Shown in pieces: positions 52,206 to 60,839 of a DNA stretch of 64,000 nucleotides. Numbering within the stretch: position 1 is the stretch's first letter; the number at the start of each line of letters is the position of its first letter. The translations under genes and the position numbers were made by a program. The notes beneath the pieces are model-generated. The model had not been told where the DNA came from and made no database searches. It worked only from the letters and a program-made list of their open reading frames with translations. Where the stretch lies: positions 310,001-374,000 of the forward strand of contig NZ_BMWH01000002.1 in NCBI RefSeq assembly GCF_014651135.1. Direction: 5' to 3'. The stretch is from Streptomyces echinoruber. Its GTDB lineage: Bacteria; Actinomycetota; Actinomycetes; Streptomycetales; Streptomycetaceae.

Positions 52206-52289
52206 GTGTTCGGCATGGCGTCAGCCATGGGAGGTGTTCGGCATGGCGTCAGCCATGGGAGGTGTTCGGCATGGCGTCAGCCATGGGAG
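52206..52289. repeat. Three 28-bp tandem units spanning a gene end
   Basis: The unit beginning GTGTTCGGCATGGCGTCAGC is exactly repeated at 52206, 52234 and 52262. The third unit contains the stop codon (52277-52279) of the minus-strand membrane gene. The other two fill the gap to the monooxygenase ribosome-binding site. Confidence 0.9.
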
Positions 52290-53452
52290 GTCCTGACCGT
52301 GCCGTCGCGCACCGCGGCGACGACCGGGGAGTGCGTGAGCGCCCGGGCCAGCTCCACGAGCGCGTCGGTGCCGGAGGTCCGGGTGGCGCGCAGGCGGTAG
52401 CTGCTGGGCAGGCCGGGCGGCTCCTGCCGGGCGGCGGCCCGGCGCGCGGCGTCGGCGAGCATGGCGGCCTCGGCCACCGTGCTCGCCTCGCGCGGCCCGG
52501 CGCCCCCGCGCAGGGCGGTGCCGTACGCGGCCTCGCGGACCCGGTCGTCGAAGTAGGGGGCGAGCGCGAGCAGCGCGTCGTGGATCGACACCTCCCGCCA
52601 GTGCAGCCGCTCCTGCGGAAGCTGCCAGAAGGAGGCGTACGGCTTCGGCGCGGTGGAGGCGAACCGCACCTGCGCCCACAGCGGCCCGAGCGCCCGGTAG
52701 GCGCCGAGGCTGCGCCAGTGCGCGACGGCGGCGGGCACCAGCTGGGGCAGGACGTAGCCGGCCGAGCAGGCCAGCGCGCCCAGCGAGGCCATGGGCGGGG
52801 CCACGATGGTGGACAGGAAGTCCAGGTCGCCGCCGGCCCACCGGGCCACCAGCGCCGCGTACTTGGCGGCCTGGAAGCCGACCACGTCCAGCAGCGAGCC
52901 GAGCAGGATCAGCCGCAGCCCGGTGCGCAGCAGCCCGGTGACCTCGCGGGCCCACTTGACGCACAGCACGCACATCACCGTGGTCGCGGCGCTGTGGCCG
53001 AGCAGGTACAGCAGGATCATCTCGCGCGCGCAGGGCGTGTTGGCGTAGTACGTGTCCAGGTCCCGTAACCGCTCGACGGGCGTGTCGGCCAGCGTGAACA
53101 GCACCACGACGGCGACGATCACCGCCCCGTAGGCGGCCATGCACCGCAGCACGGTGCGCCGGACCCGTTCGCGCGGCCCGCCCCGCCAGTTGATCAGCAG
53201 GATCAGCAGGGAGCAGCTGTAGGCGGTGAGGACGCCGTAGGTGAGGGGCGCGCCGAAGTTGGGGACGCCGGTGAGGCGGTTGACGGTGGACAGGGTCGCC
53301 GGGGCGGCGCAGAAGAACACCAGGGCGCCCAGGGCGACGGCCACGCACGTGGACGCGGTCAGCGGGTCGCGCAGCGCCGCGCGCGGCCCGCGCAGCAGCA
53401 GCAGGCAGGCGGCGGTGAGCACCAGGGCCCCGAGGTAGACGACGAGACTCAT
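52277..53452 (-). CDS. MAB_1171c-like membrane protein (second of a pair)
   Basis: 391 residues with about seven membrane segments in the first 235 residues and a soluble helical tail. TPVERLRDLDTYYANTPCAREMILLYLLGH is shared in outline with its neighbour (not quoted in full here as function evidence). A TTA codon for Leu at 53066-53068 implies bldA dependence. ATG 53452 overlaps the upstream paralogue's stop (ATGA). Confidence 0.7.
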   Translation of the reverse strand: MSLVVYLGALVLTAACLLLLRGPRAALRDPLTASTCVAVALGALVFFCAAPATLSTVNRLTGVPNFGAPLTYGVLTAYSCSLLILLINWRGGPRERVRRTVLRCMAAYGAVIVAVVVLFTLADTPVERLRDLDTYYANTPCAREMILLYLLGHSAATTVMCVLCVKWAREVTGLLRTGLRLILLGSLLDVVGFQAAKYAALVARWAGGDLDFLSTIVAPPMASLGALACSAGYVLPQLVPAAVAHWRSLGAYRALGPLWAQVRFASTAPKPYASFWQLPQERLHWREVSIHDALLALAPYFDDRVREAAYGTALRGGAGPREASTVAEAAMLADAARRAAARQEPPGLPSSYRLRATRTSGTDALVELARALTHSPVVAAVRDGTVRTSHG

Positions 53453-54735
53453 GCCGCCCCCTCCGCGGAGGCGCCGCCGGCCGGGCGGGTCCGGGCCAGG
53501 GGCGGGGAGGCGGTCAGGGCGGCGGCGATGCGCAGCAGGGCCGTCTGGTCCGGCAGGCGCCCGGCCGGGGCGGACGGGGCCGGGGCGACGGGGGCCGGGG
53601 CGCCCCCGCTCCCGGGCGCGGCGGCGTGCTCGCGGTCGTGGGCGTGCTCGCGGTCGTGGGCGGGGGCGCGATCGTGGGAGGGAGCGCGGTCGTGTGCGTG
53701 CGCGCGGTCGTGGGCGCGTTCGTGGCGCACGGCGGCGGCGATGACCGCGGCCCAGGCGGTGGCCTCGGCCCGCTCCGGGTCGCCGGTGGCGGCGAACGCC
53801 GCCCGCCGGGTCCGCGCGTACAGGTCCCGGTCGTAGAAGGCGTCGAGGTAGCCGAGCGCGTTGTGGATGCTGGTCTGACGCCAGATCAGCCGGGTGCCGG
53901 GCGAGGCCCAGCGGGGCCGCGGCAGCCGCAGCGACCGGCGGGTGAGGACCTCGTCGAGCTCCCGCTCCAGCGGGCCCAGGCGCAGGTAGGCGCGCCGGCA
54001 GCGCTGCCGGTCGGCGAGCCGGGGCCCGGCCAGCGGGAGGACGATCCCGGTCACCGTCAGCAGCGCGCCGAGCCCGGCGGCCACGGGCGAGACGGTCGTA
54101 CCGAGCCCGGACCAGTCGCGGCCGCACCAGCGGGCGACGACGGCGACCAGCTTGGAGACGCTGTACCCGGCGCCCGCGAGCGTGCCCGTGCCCATGACGA
54201 CGAGGCCGGCGCGCAGCCAGCCGCGCACGTGCCGGGACCAGCACAGCGAGGAGACGGTGGCGCTCACGGCGGCGACGAGGTGCCCCAGCAGGTAGAGCAG
54301 GATCATCTCGCGGATGTACGGCGTGTCCGCGTAGTAGGTGTCCAGGTCGCGGCGGCGCTCCACGGGTGCGTCGCCGAGGGCGAAGGTCACGGCGACGCCG
54401 GCCAGGACCAGGGCGTAGGCGCCCACCCAGCGGCGCGCGGTGCGGCGCACCCGGGGGCCGCCCCGCCAGTGCACGATCAGCACCTGGGAGGCGGCGCTGT
54501 AGGCGGTGATCGAGCCGTAGGTGAGGGGGGCGGCGAGGTTGGGGACGCGGCCGAGGCGGTTGACGGCGCCGATGGTGGGCGGCGCGCCGAGGAGGAAGCT
54601 CAGGCCGGCCAGGCCGAGCACGGCGCACAGGGCGCGCAGGTAGGGGTCGCGGCGGTGGCGTATCAGGTCGGGGGCCTTCACGGCCAGGCCGAGCCACAGC
54701 ACGCCGCAGCTCACGTAGTTGAGGACGCCGCTCAC
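53449..54735 (-). CDS. MAB_1171c-like membrane protein (first of a pair)
   Basis: 428 residues, about seven membrane segments, then a soluble tail. Shares PVERRRDLDTYYADTPYI and EMILLYLLGH with the downstream paralogue, so the two arose by duplication. The tail holds a His/Asp-rich repeat of the AHDR type (~335-370), possibly metal-binding. GTG 54735 overlaps the protease stop by 4 bases. The family is annotated as putative transporters, but the mechanism is unknown. Confidence 0.72.
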   Translation of the reverse strand: MSGVLNYVSCGVLWLGLAVKAPDLIRHRRDPYLRALCAVLGLAGLSFLLGAPPTIGAVNRLGRVPNLAAPLTYGSITAYSAASQVLIVHWRGGPRVRRTARRWVGAYALVLAGVAVTFALGDAPVERRRDLDTYYADTPYIREMILLYLLGHLVAAVSATVSSLCWSRHVRGWLRAGLVVMGTGTLAGAGYSVSKLVAVVARWCGRDWSGLGTTVSPVAAGLGALLTVTGIVLPLAGPRLADRQRCRRAYLRLGPLERELDEVLTRRSLRLPRPRWASPGTRLIWRQTSIHNALGYLDAFYDRDLYARTRRAAFAATGDPERAEATAWAAVIAAAVRHERAHDRAHAHDRAPSHDRAPAHDREHAHDREHAAAPGSGGAPAPVAPAPSAPAGRLPDQTALLRIAAALTASPPLARTRPAGGASAEGAA

Positions 54736-55268
54736 CGTCTGGTCCCCCGGTAGTTGAGGGCGGCGCCGATACGGGCGGCCAGGCCCTGCGGGGCCTCGTC
54801 GCCCCGGGCGGCGTACACGGAGTCGGCCGACGCCTCCAGTAAGGTGCGCAGCCGACGGCCCATCAGCATGCCGAAGCGGTCGGCCTCCTGCTCCTCGGCG
54901 AGGCTGAAGTCGGTGCGGGCGGCGGCCGGCCGGTCCGCGCCCGCGGCGCCGGACGCGTCCGGCGCCTGCCGGTACATGTGCCACACCTCGTGACAGAAGA
55001 TCACGATCTGGTGCCAGACGGCGGCGCGCCGGTCGACGACGACGTCGTCGTGGGTCTCGCGGTTGAGCCACAGGCCGCTGGCGAGATGCGGCGGGAAGAC
55101 CTCGCGGTGCAGGACGACCTCCCGGCCGCGCCAGGCGCTGACGGACTCGACGAGGGCGTCCAGGAGGGCCTCGGGGTCGGCGGGCACCGGCACCCGGATG
55201 GGCTCGACGAGGGTGTCGGCGAGCCGACGCATCTCCTTGTTCGCACCGTTCATGCGGAACGTACGCAC
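54732..55268 (-). CDS. ImmA/IrrE-type metallopeptidase
   Basis: About 178 residues from GTG 55268 (GGGGGGCAG upstream; ATG 55253 is an alternative). The zinc motif is HEVWH in FCHEVWHMY, with a further acidic residue in EEQEADRFGMLMG. ImmA/IrrE proteases cleave repressors to switch on their targets; no XRE partner is adjacent, so the substrate is unknown. A TTA codon lies at 54840-54842. First gene of the five-gene operon. Confidence 0.8.
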   Translation of the reverse strand: MRTFRMNGANKEMRRLADTLVEPIRVPVPADPEALLDALVESVSAWRGREVVLHREVFPPHLASGLWLNRETHDDVVVDRRAAVWHQIVIFCHEVWHMYRQAPDASGAAGADRPAAARTDFSLAEEQEADRFGMLMGRRLRTLLEASADSVYAARGDEAPQGLAARIGAALNYRGTRR

Positions 55269-55651
55269 CCTGCCCCCCGTGGTCACGCGGTCACCCGTGC
55301 AATATGCCAAGCCGGAGCCCGCGTCGGCCACCTTCCGCGGGAACATGCCCGGTTCACGCCGCCGGGCGGACGCGCCGCCGACGGAACGTCACCCTCTCTT
55401 CGCCGCGTCGAGGGCACCGCGCCGACCGGCACCCGGCCTGGCGGCGCTCCTGGAACCGCTGTCGTGGAACGTGATCCGGCGCGCCTGACGACCCGGCGGA
55501 TCCCACCGCCCCACCGGGACGACGGGACGACGAGGCCCGAACAAGCGACCGCAAACGCGTTCCCCCGCGGCCGGACAGGCCGCACACTGGTGGCACCGGG
55601 TGAACGCCGTCGCTCCCGTACGGCCGTCACCCGTCTCCTGGGGGCCCCGTG
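55269..55651. other. Divergent intergenic region, no gene seen
   Basis: 383 bases between the protease and the membrane gene at 55652. It should contain the promoter of the five-gene operon. No strong palindrome or hairpin noticed. Confidence 0.4.
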
Positions 55652-55948
55652 ATGAACCGTCCGGGCGGACATGCGCCCACCACCCGCGCCACCACCGAAC
55701 GGCTCACCCGCGCCGTGCGGTGGGCGGAACGGCTGCTGTGCTGGACGCTGGCCGCCGGCCTGGCCGCCGCGGCCGTCGAGGCGCTCGTCCGGCCGGGCGC
55801 GGCCTGGTGGCGGGCCGGGTGGCCGGTGCCGTGGTGGCTGCTGCCGGGCTGGGCGGCGCTGTGGGCGATGCTGCGGGCGCGGCAGAAGCGGTGGCTGCGG
55901 GCGGCGCGGTACGACGTGCCGGAGGGCGGCTTCGACCGGGCCGCCTGA
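55652..55948 (+). CDS. Small membrane protein, unknown
   Basis: 98 residues; two membrane segments (about 29-46 and 55-75), then RARQKRWLRAARYDVPEGGFD. ATG 55652, with a GTG just before as alternative. No family recognised. Confidence 0.5.
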   Translation: MNRPGGHAPTTRATTERLTRAVRWAERLLCWTLAAGLAAAAVEALVRPGAAWWRAGWPVPWWLLPGWAALWAMLRARQKRWLRAARYDVPEGGFDRAA

Positions 55949-56270
55949 CCCGGCGGACACCGACGGGGCCGTACGGAAAGCCCGCATGAGGCCCTCGGCA
56001 CGGGCGGAGCACCCGGCACGGACGGCCCCGGAGACCACCGTACGGCAGGACGGCGGCCCGATGCGGACGGAGACGGCGGCCGCCGCCGCACGGGACGTCC
56101 CGCACAGGTTCCTCGAGGGGAGCCTCGGCGGCCCGCGCCGCGTGAGGTCGTCGATCGGCTGCGGTCCCGCCGTCAGGTGATCCTCAACCGGTGGAATCCG
56201 CCGGGGACGAAGCTGCGTGCGGAACCGTCCCGCGCTCCACGACGTGTGCGCGCCTCGACGGGGCACGCGG
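55949..56270. other. Intergenic stretch, no gene seen
   Basis: 322 bases. Short Arg/Pro-rich frames only. Convergent between the small membrane gene and the DUF397 gene. Confidence 0.4.
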
Positions 56271-56453
56271 TCACTTGGCGACGTAGGTGACGAAGTCGGC
56301 CCAGGCGGTGGGGGAGAGGGCCAGGCGCGGCCCCTGGCGGTCCTTGGAGTCACGGATGTGGACGGTGTGGGGAAGAGGGGCGACCTCGACGCAGTCGCCC
56401 TGGCTGCCGCTGCTGTAGCTGGACTTGCGCCAGTTCAGGTCCCGCGTGCTCAT
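56271..56453 (-). CDS. DUF397 protein
   Basis: 60 residues with the full family pattern: LNWRKSSYSSGSQGDCVEVA, then VHIRDSKD and W-x-x-FVTYVAK. DUF397 proteins are small partners of XRE/DUF5753 regulators in Streptomyces (the BldB-like/antisigma-type pairings), and the upstream gene overlaps by 4 bases. Confidence 0.92.
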   Translation of the reverse strand: MSTRDLNWRKSSYSSGSQGDCVEVAPLPHTVHIRDSKDRQGPRLALSPTAWADFVTYVAK

Positions 56454-57313
56454 AGCGATCCTCGCATTCGCTCCAGCAGGCGCCTGGAATCCTCGGGGGT
56501 GAGGGCCTGCGAGCGCAGTTTTGCATACCGTTGGTGGAGGAGGCTGATCGATTTCCGGTCCATGATGAGGCGGCCGTTCTCCTGCCCTTCCGAGTAACCG
56601 AACCACCGGTTGTCCGGCGTCTCCAGCAGTTGCAGCGGGCCGTCCAACCCCGCATGCGTCGCCTGCCGCAGCGGCATGACCTGCACTTCGACGTTCCAGT
56701 GCCGGCCGGTCACCTCCAGCAGGTGGCCGAGCAGTTCACGTGTGACCTCCTCACCGCCCGTATGCCGCTCCAGCACCGCCTGTTCGATGACGAAGCTGAA
56801 GGCGCACGGCGGTTTGCGCCGGGTCGACAGCAGCTCCTGCCGCTCCAGTCGCGCGGCGATACGCTGGTTCAGCTCCTCCTCGTCAGGAATCGGGGGCACG
56901 CTGAGCGAGACGGCGCGTGCGTACGCCTCCGTCTGCAACAGGCCCGGCACGACCCGGCATTCGTACGTGCAGAGGCTGATGGCCGTCCTCTCCAGCCGCG
57001 CCCACTGCCGGAACCACGCCGCCAGCCCCGGCTGCCGTGCCAGACACCCCGCCGCCGCCCGCAGCGCCCCCGTGTTCCCCAGCGCCTCCTCCGCCCGTTC
57101 CACGAACGCCGGGTCCGGCATCCGCCGGCCCAGTTCCACGGACGCCACCGTGTGCTGGGAGTAGCGGACGTGCTCGCCGAGTTGTGCGCGGCTCAACCCG
57201 GCATGCAGACGCAGCGCCTGGACGACCGCGCCGAACGTCCGCAGGCTGTCGGACGACTCGGGCTCCCCGCCCGCGCCCGCCGTGCCCGTCGCCCCCACCG
57301 CGTCTTCTGTCAC
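56450..57313 (-). CDS. XRE regulator with DUF5753 domain
   Basis: 287 residues. The HTH (~25-85; LHAGLSRAQLGEHVRYSQHT, SVELGRRMPD) is followed by the DUF5753 domain (~100-285; VVPGLLQTEAYARAVS, GHLLEVTGRHWNVEVQVMP). It forms the standard coupled pair with the DUF397 gene (ATGA overlap). Such pairs respond to developmental or stress signals; targets are unknown. Confidence 0.92.
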   Translation of the reverse strand: MTEDAVGATGTAGAGGEPESSDSLRTFGAVVQALRLHAGLSRAQLGEHVRYSQHTVASVELGRRMPDPAFVERAEEALGNTGALRAAAGCLARQPGLAAWFRQWARLERTAISLCTYECRVVPGLLQTEAYARAVSLSVPPIPDEEELNQRIAARLERQELLSTRRKPPCAFSFVIEQAVLERHTGGEEVTRELLGHLLEVTGRHWNVEVQVMPLRQATHAGLDGPLQLLETPDNRWFGYSEGQENGRLIMDRKSISLLHQRYAKLRSQALTPEDSRRLLERMRGSL

Positions 57314-57399
57314 TGCCGGTCACCTCCAGCACCCATCGTCGCCGCAGGTAATCGAACATGTCCACAGAGTCACCATGTGCGGCGCTCCGGCGTACGCGG

Positions 57400-57555
57400 A
57401 TGGGTGTCGGTGGAGCGGAGGCGGGCGGTCGATCCTGCACGACAGCGGCGGGGACCTGATCGTCCACCACTCCTACGACCGACGGCGACGACGGCACGCC
57501 CGGGCTTGGTATCAACATGCTGGGCTGGGGCGGTGGATGGCCCGTCGCCCGCTGA
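57400..57555 (+). pseudogene. 3' remnant of a GH43 arabinanase
   Basis: The plus strand reads GGRSILHDSGGDLIVHHSYD, then after a one-base slip near 57485 DDGTPGLGINMLGWGGGWPV and a natural stop at 57555. This is the conserved C-terminal block of endo-1,5-alpha-L-arabinosidases. The rest of the ~300-residue domain is absent. It lies on the opposite strand between the XRE gene and the aminotransferase gene. Confidence 0.7.
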
Positions 57556-57583
57556 CGCCGGCGGGCCGGGCGCGCGCCGCGGC

Positions 57584-59278
57584 TCAGCCCGCCGCGGCCG
57601 GCCAGCTCTGCTGCGGGTCGGGCCAGTTGCCCTGCTGGGCGGCGCCGGGCCAGCCGGTGGCCGGCGCCGTCTGCAGGCCCTGCGCGCCCGGCGCCGGCGG
57701 TGCCGTCATGCCCCGCACCTGCGCGGCCGTGAGGCCGCCGCGGGCCGGGACCCCCGGCGGGGTCGGCCCGGTCGCCGCGGCCGCGGCGGGAACCGGCGTG
57801 GGGGCCGGAGCGGGAGCCGGAGTGGGGGTCGGCGCAGGCGTCGGTGTGGGCGTCGGCGCCGGTATCGGTGTGGGCGTGGGCGTGGGCGTGGGCGTGGGTG
57901 CGGGGGCGGGGCGTGGGGCCGCCGGGGCCGGTGGGGCGGCCGCCGGCAGCGGCATCCCGCCGGAGCCCGGCTGCGCGGCGGGCGTCGCGGCGGGGAGCGG
58001 CATGCCGCCGCCGGCGGCCGGGGCGGGGGGCAGGGACGGGGCGGCGGCCGCCTGGGCGGCCGGCACCCGCAGGCCGGACCCGTTGGTCTGGCTCACCAGC
58101 CGGTCCACGGCCGCCGTACCCGAGCTGTAGCCGGTCCCGTGGCCCGGCCCGGGTACGGCGGCCTGGCTTCCGGACCCGTAGAGCACCGACTCCAGGCCGG
58201 ACACCAGGCGACGCACGTCGGTCTGGGGGCGCACCACGAGCCGCAGGAAGCGGCTGGAGGAACCGATCTTGTTGCCGCACTCGCGGACCAGGATGCGGTG
58301 CTCGGTGAGCAGCCGGTCACGGACCACGGTGCCCTCGGCGCCCACGGGCAGGCGCACGAAGAGGAAGTTGCCCTGGGAGGGGTAGACCGTCAGGCCGGGC
58401 AGCGCGGAGAGCCGGCTCGCCATCTCCAGACGGTCGCGGCGTACCTGCTGCAGGCTCTGCCGGTACTCGGCGCCGTGCTCCTTGAGCATGAAGACGACGT
58501 GCTCGGCGAAGGAGTTGAGATTCCACTTGGGCAGCATGGAGCGGACCTTGCCGGCCAGGGCCGGGTTGGCGACCAGGTAGCCGAAGCGGATGCCGTGCAG
58601 GCCGAAGTTCTTGCCGAGGCTGCGCAGCACGACGACGTTGGGGCGCAGCATCGCCTCCTGCACGACGGAGGGTTCGGCCTCGGCGTCGGCAAACTCCAGG
58701 AACGACTCGTCGATCACCACCAGGTCCAGGTCGGCCAGGGCGTCCATGAACTGGACCACTTGGTGGCGGTGGACGTAGCCGCCGTCGGGGTTGTTCGGGT
58801 TGCAGATCACGGCGACGCGGGTGCCGCGGGAGCGGATGAACTCCGCGTACTGCGCGAGGTCCAGTGCGAAGCCGTTCGCCTCCTGCAGCGGGAACATGTC
58901 GACCCGCTTGCCGGTCTCCATGGGCTGGTCGGTCCAGCGGCCGAAGGTGGGCACGGGGACGGCGAGGGACTCGCGCACCAGCAGGTGGTCGATCCAGGTG
59001 ATCAGCTCGGTGGAGCCGTTGCCCATCGCCACGCACTGCGGCGGCAGTTGCAGCAGGCCGCACAGCTCGGCGGTGATGGTCTCCGCGCTGCTCGGGTAGT
59101 ACGTGAGGATGTCGCGCAGCCGCCCCGCCATCTCCTGGAACATGGCGGGGGTGGGGAAGTAGGGGTTGCAGGGGATGCAGAAGTCCACCGGGCCGGCCCC
59201 GTCGCCCTCGCGCGTCAGCGTCGCCATCGAGGGGCTGTGCGCCGTGTTGCGGAACAGCGAGGTGACGTTGTCAGCCAA
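57584..59278 (-). CDS. PLP aminotransferase (HisC/CobD-like) with long Pro/Thr tail
   Basis: 564 residues; GGAGG before TTG 59278. The fold-type I domain (~1-365) shows GNGSTELITW, NPNNPDGGY and the PLP lysine in SLGKNFGLHGIRFGY, as in histidinol-phosphate aminotransferases and CobD decarboxylases. The remaining ~200 residues are Pro/Ala/Thr/Gly-rich with a repeated Pro-Thr run, far beyond family length. The tail is likely disordered. The physiological substrate is unknown. Confidence 0.82.
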   Translation of the reverse strand: MADNVTSLFRNTAHSPSMATLTREGDGAGPVDFCIPCNPYFPTPAMFQEMAGRLRDILTYYPSSAETITAELCGLLQLPPQCVAMGNGSTELITWIDHLLVRESLAVPVPTFGRWTDQPMETGKRVDMFPLQEANGFALDLAQYAEFIRSRGTRVAVICNPNNPDGGYVHRHQVVQFMDALADLDLVVIDESFLEFADAEAEPSVVQEAMLRPNVVVLRSLGKNFGLHGIRFGYLVANPALAGKVRSMLPKWNLNSFAEHVVFMLKEHGAEYRQSLQQVRRDRLEMASRLSALPGLTVYPSQGNFLFVRLPVGAEGTVVRDRLLTEHRILVRECGNKIGSSSRFLRLVVRPQTDVRRLVSGLESVLYGSGSQAAVPGPGHGTGYSSGTAAVDRLVSQTNGSGLRVPAAQAAAAPSLPPAPAAGGGMPLPAATPAAQPGSGGMPLPAAAPPAPAAPRPAPAPTPTPTPTPTPIPAPTPTPTPAPTPTPAPAPAPTPVPAAAAATGPTPPGVPARGGLTAAQVRGMTAPPAPGAQGLQTAPATGWPGAAQQGNWPDPQQSWPAAAG

Positions 59279-59424
59279 GGGAACCTCCGTCTGTGGGCGG
59301 CCCGCGCGGGGGAGCGCGGGCCGCCCATGGATACGAAGGCGGGGGTTTCGTCGTTCAACGTGGGGGAAAAAGAAGGCGGCTTGGGGAACCGCGCGCCGTT
59401 CTTCCGCGTCACGGCTCCCCACGT

Positions 59425-59452
59425 CACGCCCCCGAAGGCACGCCCCCGAAGG
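59425..59452. repeat. Two tandem 14-bp units
   Basis: CACGCCCCCGAAGG at 59425 and 59439, followed by a partial third copy, in the 268-base gap upstream of the aminotransferase gene. No gene seen in the gap. Confidence 0.75.
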
Positions 59453-59546
59453 CACGCCCTGAACGCACGGCTCCGAAGTCAAGGCTCCTGACGTCGCGGC
59501 TCCCGGCGTGGAAGGGCCCGGCACCGAAGGGCCCGACGCCGCGGCC

Positions 59547-60701
59547 TCACACGCCGAAGGTGTGGATGGTCGTGGTCCGGTAGGTCCGGCCCGGGCGCAG
59601 CACCGTCGACGGGAAGTGCGCGTGGTTCGGCGAGTCCGGGAAGTGCTGTGTCTCCAGGCAGAGCGCGTCGCCCTGCCGGTAGGCGCGGCCGGAGGTACCG
59701 ACGAGCGTGCCGTCGAGGAAGTTGCCGGAGTAGAACTGCAGGCCCGGCTGGTCGGTGGCGATCCGCAGGGTGCGGCCGGAGCGCGGGTCGCGCAGGGTGG
59801 CGACGGGCTCGGGCCGGGCGGTGACGCCCTTGTCCAGGACCCAGTTGTGGTCGTAGCCCTTGGCCTGCACCTGCTGCGGGTGGCCGGCGCGGAGGTCCCG
59901 GCCGATCGGCTTGGCGCGGCGGAAGTCGAAGGGGGTGCCCGCGACCTTCGCCAGCTCCCCGGTGGGGATGAGGCCGGAGTCGGTGGGGGTGTAGCGGGAG
60001 GCGGCGATGGACAGCTCGTGGTCCTCGATGCTGCCGCTGCCCTCGCCGGCCAGGTTCCAGTAGGTGTGGTTGGTGAGGTTGACGATCGTCGGTCTGTCGG
60101 TGGTGGCCTCGTAGTCGATGCGCCACTCGCCGCGCCGGTTCAGGGTGTACGTCACCTTCGTCCGCAGCGTGCCCGGGTAGCCCATCTCGCCGTCGGCGCT
60201 GGTGTAGTACAGGCGCAGTCCGACGTCGGTGCCCTCGGTGAACGGCTCGACGTCCCACACCCGCTTGTCGAAGCCCTGGGTGCCGCCGTGCAGGCTGTTC
60301 TCGCCGTCGTTGACGGACAGTTGGTAGGTCTTGCCGTCCAGGGTGAAGCGGCCCTTCGCGATGCGGTTGCCGTAGCGGCCGATGAGGGCGCCGAAGTACG
60401 GGCTGGAGGTGACGTAGTCGTCGAGGGTGTCGAAGCCCAGGGAGACGTTGGCGTAGCGGCCGTGGCGGTCCGGGATCTCCAGGGAGTGCACGATGCCGCC
60501 GTAGGACAGGACCGTCAGCCGGGTCCCGCCGTTGTGCAGCGACCAGGCGTACACCTTCGTGCCGTCGGCGAGTGTGCCGAAGAGCTTCTTCACCGGCCGT
60601 GCGCCTCCCGCCCGCGCGGCGTGCGCCGTGCCCGGCAGGGTGGCGGCGGTGAGGCCCGCGGCCGCGGCGCCCGCCATGACCGTTCGTCTGCTCATGTCCA
60701 T
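59547..60701 (-). CDS. Tat-exported aldose 1-epimerase
   Basis: 384 residues from ATG 60701 (ATG 60695 also possible). The N-terminus carries a twin-arginine signal (SRRTVMAGAAAAG) ending near THAARA. The mature beta-sandwich has the GalM motifs IGRYGNRIAKGRF, NDGENSLHGG and TNHTYWNLAG (catalytic His) and the catalytic Glu in LCLETQHFPDSPN. It interconverts sugar anomers, here outside the cytoplasm. It follows the ABC transporter genes on the same strand, across a terminator and a 9-bp array. Confidence 0.88.
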   Translation of the reverse strand: MDMSRRTVMAGAAAAGLTAATLPGTAHAARAGGARPVKKLFGTLADGTKVYAWSLHNGGTRLTVLSYGGIVHSLEIPDRHGRYANVSLGFDTLDDYVTSSPYFGALIGRYGNRIAKGRFTLDGKTYQLSVNDGENSLHGGTQGFDKRVWDVEPFTEGTDVGLRLYYTSADGEMGYPGTLRTKVTYTLNRRGEWRIDYEATTDRPTIVNLTNHTYWNLAGEGSGSIEDHELSIAASRYTPTDSGLIPTGELAKVAGTPFDFRRAKPIGRDLRAGHPQQVQAKGYDHNWVLDKGVTARPEPVATLRDPRSGRTLRIATDQPGLQFYSGNFLDGTLVGTSGRAYRQGDALCLETQHFPDSPNHAHFPSTVLRPGRTYRTTTIHTFGV

Positions 60702-60746
60702 CTCGTGCGGCTCCACTTCGTTCTCGTCGGGAAACTGCGGAAAACG

Positions 60747-60827
60747 CTGGACGTGCTGGACGTGCCGGATGTGCTGGACGTACTGGATGTGTCGGATGTA
60801 CTGCACGTACTGCACGTGCTGTACGTG
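60747..60827. repeat. 9-bp minisatellite, about nine copies
   Basis: CTGGACGTG and variants (CCGGATGTG, CTGCACGTA) run head to tail for 81 bases between the permease terminator and the epimerase start. In one frame of the minus strand it reads as repeats of HVQ/YVQ/HIR triplets, but no start with a ribosome-binding site uses it. Confidence 0.85.
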
Positions 60828-60839
60828 CCGGAAAAGGAA

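Noticed and set aside
60702..60815. N-terminal extension of the epimerase through the 9-bp repeats
   Set aside because: It would bury the twin-arginine signal behind about 38 repeated residues and lacks a ribosome-binding site.
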